Source of the DNA: CAWACC01 sp964390695
GTDB lineage: Bacteria; Chlamydiota; Chlamydiia; Chlamydiales; Parachlamydiaceae
Reading direction: 5' to 3'
DNA: 17,458 nt
Assembly (NCBI GenBank): GCA_964390695.1
Contig: CAYMKI010000052.1
Span: forward strand, 1 to 17,458
Shown here: piece by piece, positions 16,187 to 17,458 of the stretch
How the letters are laid out: each line of letters starts with the position of its first letter
Position numbering within the stretch: the stretch's first letter is position 1
Position numbers and translations under genes: made by a program
The notes under the pieces: generated by a model
Database searches by the model: none
Told to the model about the DNA's origin: nothing
What the model saw: only the letters and a program-made list of their open reading frames with translations

Positions 16187-16313
16187 CGCGATGTGCGAAT
16201 TTTCTACCATGAGAATGGCGCCCTATGGCTTGGACGGTATAGCTGGATTAAAATGTCCTTAACCGGCCAAGCCATAGGGCGCCATTCTCACGGTAAAAAG
16301 TTTGCTCATGCTT
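16187..16313. repeat. Long fold-back inverted repeat (possible MITE)
   Basis: Two 28-base arms at 16206-16233 and 16267-16294 are complementary with a single mismatch (left arm begins ACCATGAGAATGGCG). Pairing continues inward over CGGT/ACCG and outward, with mismatches, to about 16187 and 16313. The 33-base spacer is mostly unpaired. It sits between the start of the metallopeptidase gene and a transposase remnant. It has no terminator-like U tract adapted to a gene end, so a fold-back mobile element or a large leader structure is more likely. Confidence 0.75.
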
Positions 16314-16384
16314 AAAAAATATAGTTGAAAAATTGACATGTCCGCACACTGTTGTCAACCAAAACAACACAGGAGCACTAAGAC

Positions 16385-16537
16385 ATGTCAATAGATGATT
16401 TTATCATAACCGTATTTTGCATCATAGATGATCAGCTTGAAAAACTACTGCAAGGAAAAAAACTACGTGAAAGAGGATTTAGTGGTTGCCGCTGGAATTT
16501 TTTGACATTATATCATTTTTGGGGTAAAAATGGGTGA
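16385..16537 (+). pseudogene. Transposase N-terminal fragment (IS remnant)
   Basis: A 50-codon frame begins with MSIDDFIITVFCIIDDQLEK and continues to LRERGF at about residue 32. This resembles the N-terminus of a DDE transposase family common in amoeba-associated bacteria (DDFIIxVFCLID ... LRxxGF, IS982- or IS4-like; remembered, not searched). After residue 33 the expected sequence is gone and the frame ends at TGA 16535-16537. AGGAG lies nine bases before the ATG. No catalytic DDE part is present anywhere nearby, so the element is dead. The last stretch overlaps the candidate ruvA promoter. Confidence 0.6.
16502..16530 (+). promoter_or_regulatory. Candidate ruvA promoter, now separated from ruvA by a MITE
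   Basis: A perfect TTGACA at 16502-16507 is followed after exactly 17 bases by TAAAAA at 16525-16530. A transcript would begin near 16537, right at the left target-site duplication of the MITE-like element. Without the element, the distance to the ruvA start would be about 30 bases. Confidence 0.4.
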
Positions 16538-16544
16538 TAATCAA

Positions 16545-16667
16545 TCAGCAGTTCCCGCAAAAAAATCACGAACCCCAGAATGGGGCAAAAGACGGTAGCC
16601 CAGGGGAAGGCGGCCCCGAAGGGGCAACGCGCCCCTGGATAAATGCAGATTTAGAGGGAACTGCTGA
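16545..16667. mobile_element. MITE-like element, copy 1, with target-site duplication
   Basis: A 123-bp element without coding capacity. Its ends are a perfect 12-bp terminal inverted repeat, TCAGCAGTTCCC at 16545-16556 and GGGAACTGCTGA at 16656-16667. It is flanked by the direct repeat TAATCAA at 16538-16544 and 16668-16674; the match is ten bases if overlap with the right end is counted. The interior is GC-rich and highly structured: CCCC/GGGG at 16573-16576 and 16582-16585, and nested stems CCAGGGG (16600-16606) with CCCCTGG (16632-16638) enclosing CCCC (16614-16617) with GGGG (16621-16624). A second inverted copy lies at 17354-17458. Confidence 0.85.
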
Positions 16668-16691
16668 TAATCAATTAAATCGCTTTATTTT

Positions 16692-17300
16692 ATGTTAACT
16701 TATGTAAAAGGCCTGCTGACGCACTCGAATCCTCAATGTGTAGTCATAGAAACCCATGGCTTGGGATATAAAATCTATATACCCACCCATCTGTTTTCCA
16801 CACTTCCTGCTCTAGGCAGCGAAATGAAATTGCATACTTCTTTTATCATTCGAGAGCACTCTCAAACTTTATATGGCTTTACCTCGGAACACGAACGCGA
16901 TTTTTTTGAAAAGCTTATGGATGTTTCGGGCATCGGACCTAAACTGGCTTTAAGCCTCATAGGGCACCTTCCTCTGCCAGAGCTGGCAAAAGCCATCGCA
17001 GACAACCAATTGGCCAAGCTGTGCAAAGTTCCCGGCATCGGAAAAAAAACCGCCGAACGCCTTGTGGTAGAATTGCGCAGCAAAGTTCAGCATATGACAC
17101 CCTATACTACCACTGATAGTGCTCCCGGTACGCTGCCTGAAGATCCCCACACTCAAATCATCCATGATGCCATGAGCGCGTTGATCAATTTAGGCTATAC
17201 ACAAATCATTGCCCAAAAAGCTATAAAGAAGTCGCTGCAAGATAACGATCCAAACCTTAGCTTGGCAGAATTGATTACGACCGCTTTAAAGAATGTATAA
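16692..17300 (+). CDS. ruvA: Holliday junction branch migration protein RuvA
   Basis: A 202-residue protein of normal RuvA length. Domain I is an OB-fold (about 1-64, with ETHGLGYKIYIP and REHSQTLYGF). Domain II holds two helix-hairpin-helix motifs, SGIGPK at 79-84 and PGIGKK at 114-119. After a linker (about 134-150) comes the RuvB-contacting domain III (about 153-202, ending LITTALKNV). RuvA tetramers bind four-way junctions and load the RuvB motor. ATG 16692 gives the usual RuvA N-terminus (MLTYVKG). No Shine-Dalgarno sequence is present in the 17 bases between the MITE duplication and the start. ruvA stands alone here: no ruvB or ruvC is visible. Confidence 0.96.
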   Translation: MLTYVKGLLTHSNPQCVVIETHGLGYKIYIPTHLFSTLPALGSEMKLHTSFIIREHSQTLYGFTSEHERDFFEKLMDVSGIGPKLALSLIGHLPLPELAKAIADNQLAKLCKVPGIGKKTAERLVVELRSKVQHMTPYTTTDSAPGTLPEDPHTQIIHDAMSALINLGYTQIIAQKAIKKSLQDNDPNLSLAELITTALKNV

Positions 17301-17353
17301 AATAGATTCGGGCAGAAGTAAGGGCACGAAAACAATTCTTCAGTAAAATTGGG

Positions 17354-17458
17354 TCAGCAGTTCCCGCTAAATCTGCACTTACCCAAGGGCGCGTTGCCCC
17401 TTTGGGGCCGCCTTCCCCTGGGCTACCGTCTTTCGCCCCATTCTGGGGCTCGTGATTT
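17354..17458. mobile_element. MITE-like element, copy 2, inverted and cut by the window edge
   Basis: The reverse complement of copy 1 matches these 105 bases at 98 positions by hand count (7 substitutions, no gaps). The terminal repeat TCAGCAGTTCCC is at 17354-17365; about 18 more bases should lie beyond the edge. The left flank is AAAATTGGG, so the duplication cannot be tested from this window. It starts 53 bases after the ruvA stop and its strong stems could also serve as a terminator. Confidence 0.85.

Overview
The window reads as a chromosomal segment of an environmental (amoeba-associated, Parachlamydiales-type) chlamydia. The evidence is an nqrBCDE block with chlamydia-like subunit sequences and no nqrA or nqrF beside it, two tandem Cys-rich, signal-peptide-bearing beta-barrel-like outer membrane proteins, and the housekeeping genes dnaB and ruvA. 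I made this placement from memory of the protein families, not from a database search.

Layout, left to right. (1) On the minus strand, dnaB is followed after 13 bases by a small two-helix membrane protein that runs off the left edge. (2) At 1675-2297 is a gene-poor stretch with a possibly decayed reading frame and a strong hairpin terminator. (3) Two paralogous minus-strand outer membrane protein genes follow, each with its own Shine-Dalgarno sequence, and a hairpin terminator lies between them. (4) A divergent intergenic region (4917-5314) holds three adjacent inverted repeats in the leader of the leftward gene and a sigma70-like promoter for the rightward gene. (5) An 1850-residue secreted Rhs/YD-repeat protein ends in a lipase-like alpha/beta-hydrolase domain (candidate Ser-Asp-His triad), and a small lipoprotein gene follows directly. 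(6) nqrB, nqrC, nqrD and nqrE are tightly packed on the plus strand. (7) A convergent gene for a putative membrane zinc metallopeptidase overlaps the end of nqrE. (8) A repeat-rich stretch (about 16187-16674) holds a long fold-back repeat, a transposase N-terminal fragment and a MITE-like element with a clear target-site duplication. (9) ruvA follows, flanked downstream by a second, inverted copy of the same MITE-like element that runs off the right edge.

How the parts work together. The Nqr subunits form the membrane part of the sodium-pumping NADH:quinone reductase; NqrA and NqrF must be encoded elsewhere, as in known chlamydiae. The outer membrane proteins are probably disulfide-cross-linked porin-like proteins. 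The most interesting unit is the Rhs-lipase protein with its lipoprotein partner, which has the architecture of a polymorphic toxin and immunity pair but enters through a Sec signal peptide. The second most interesting is the MITE-like element, which seems to have landed between the ruvA promoter and its start codon.
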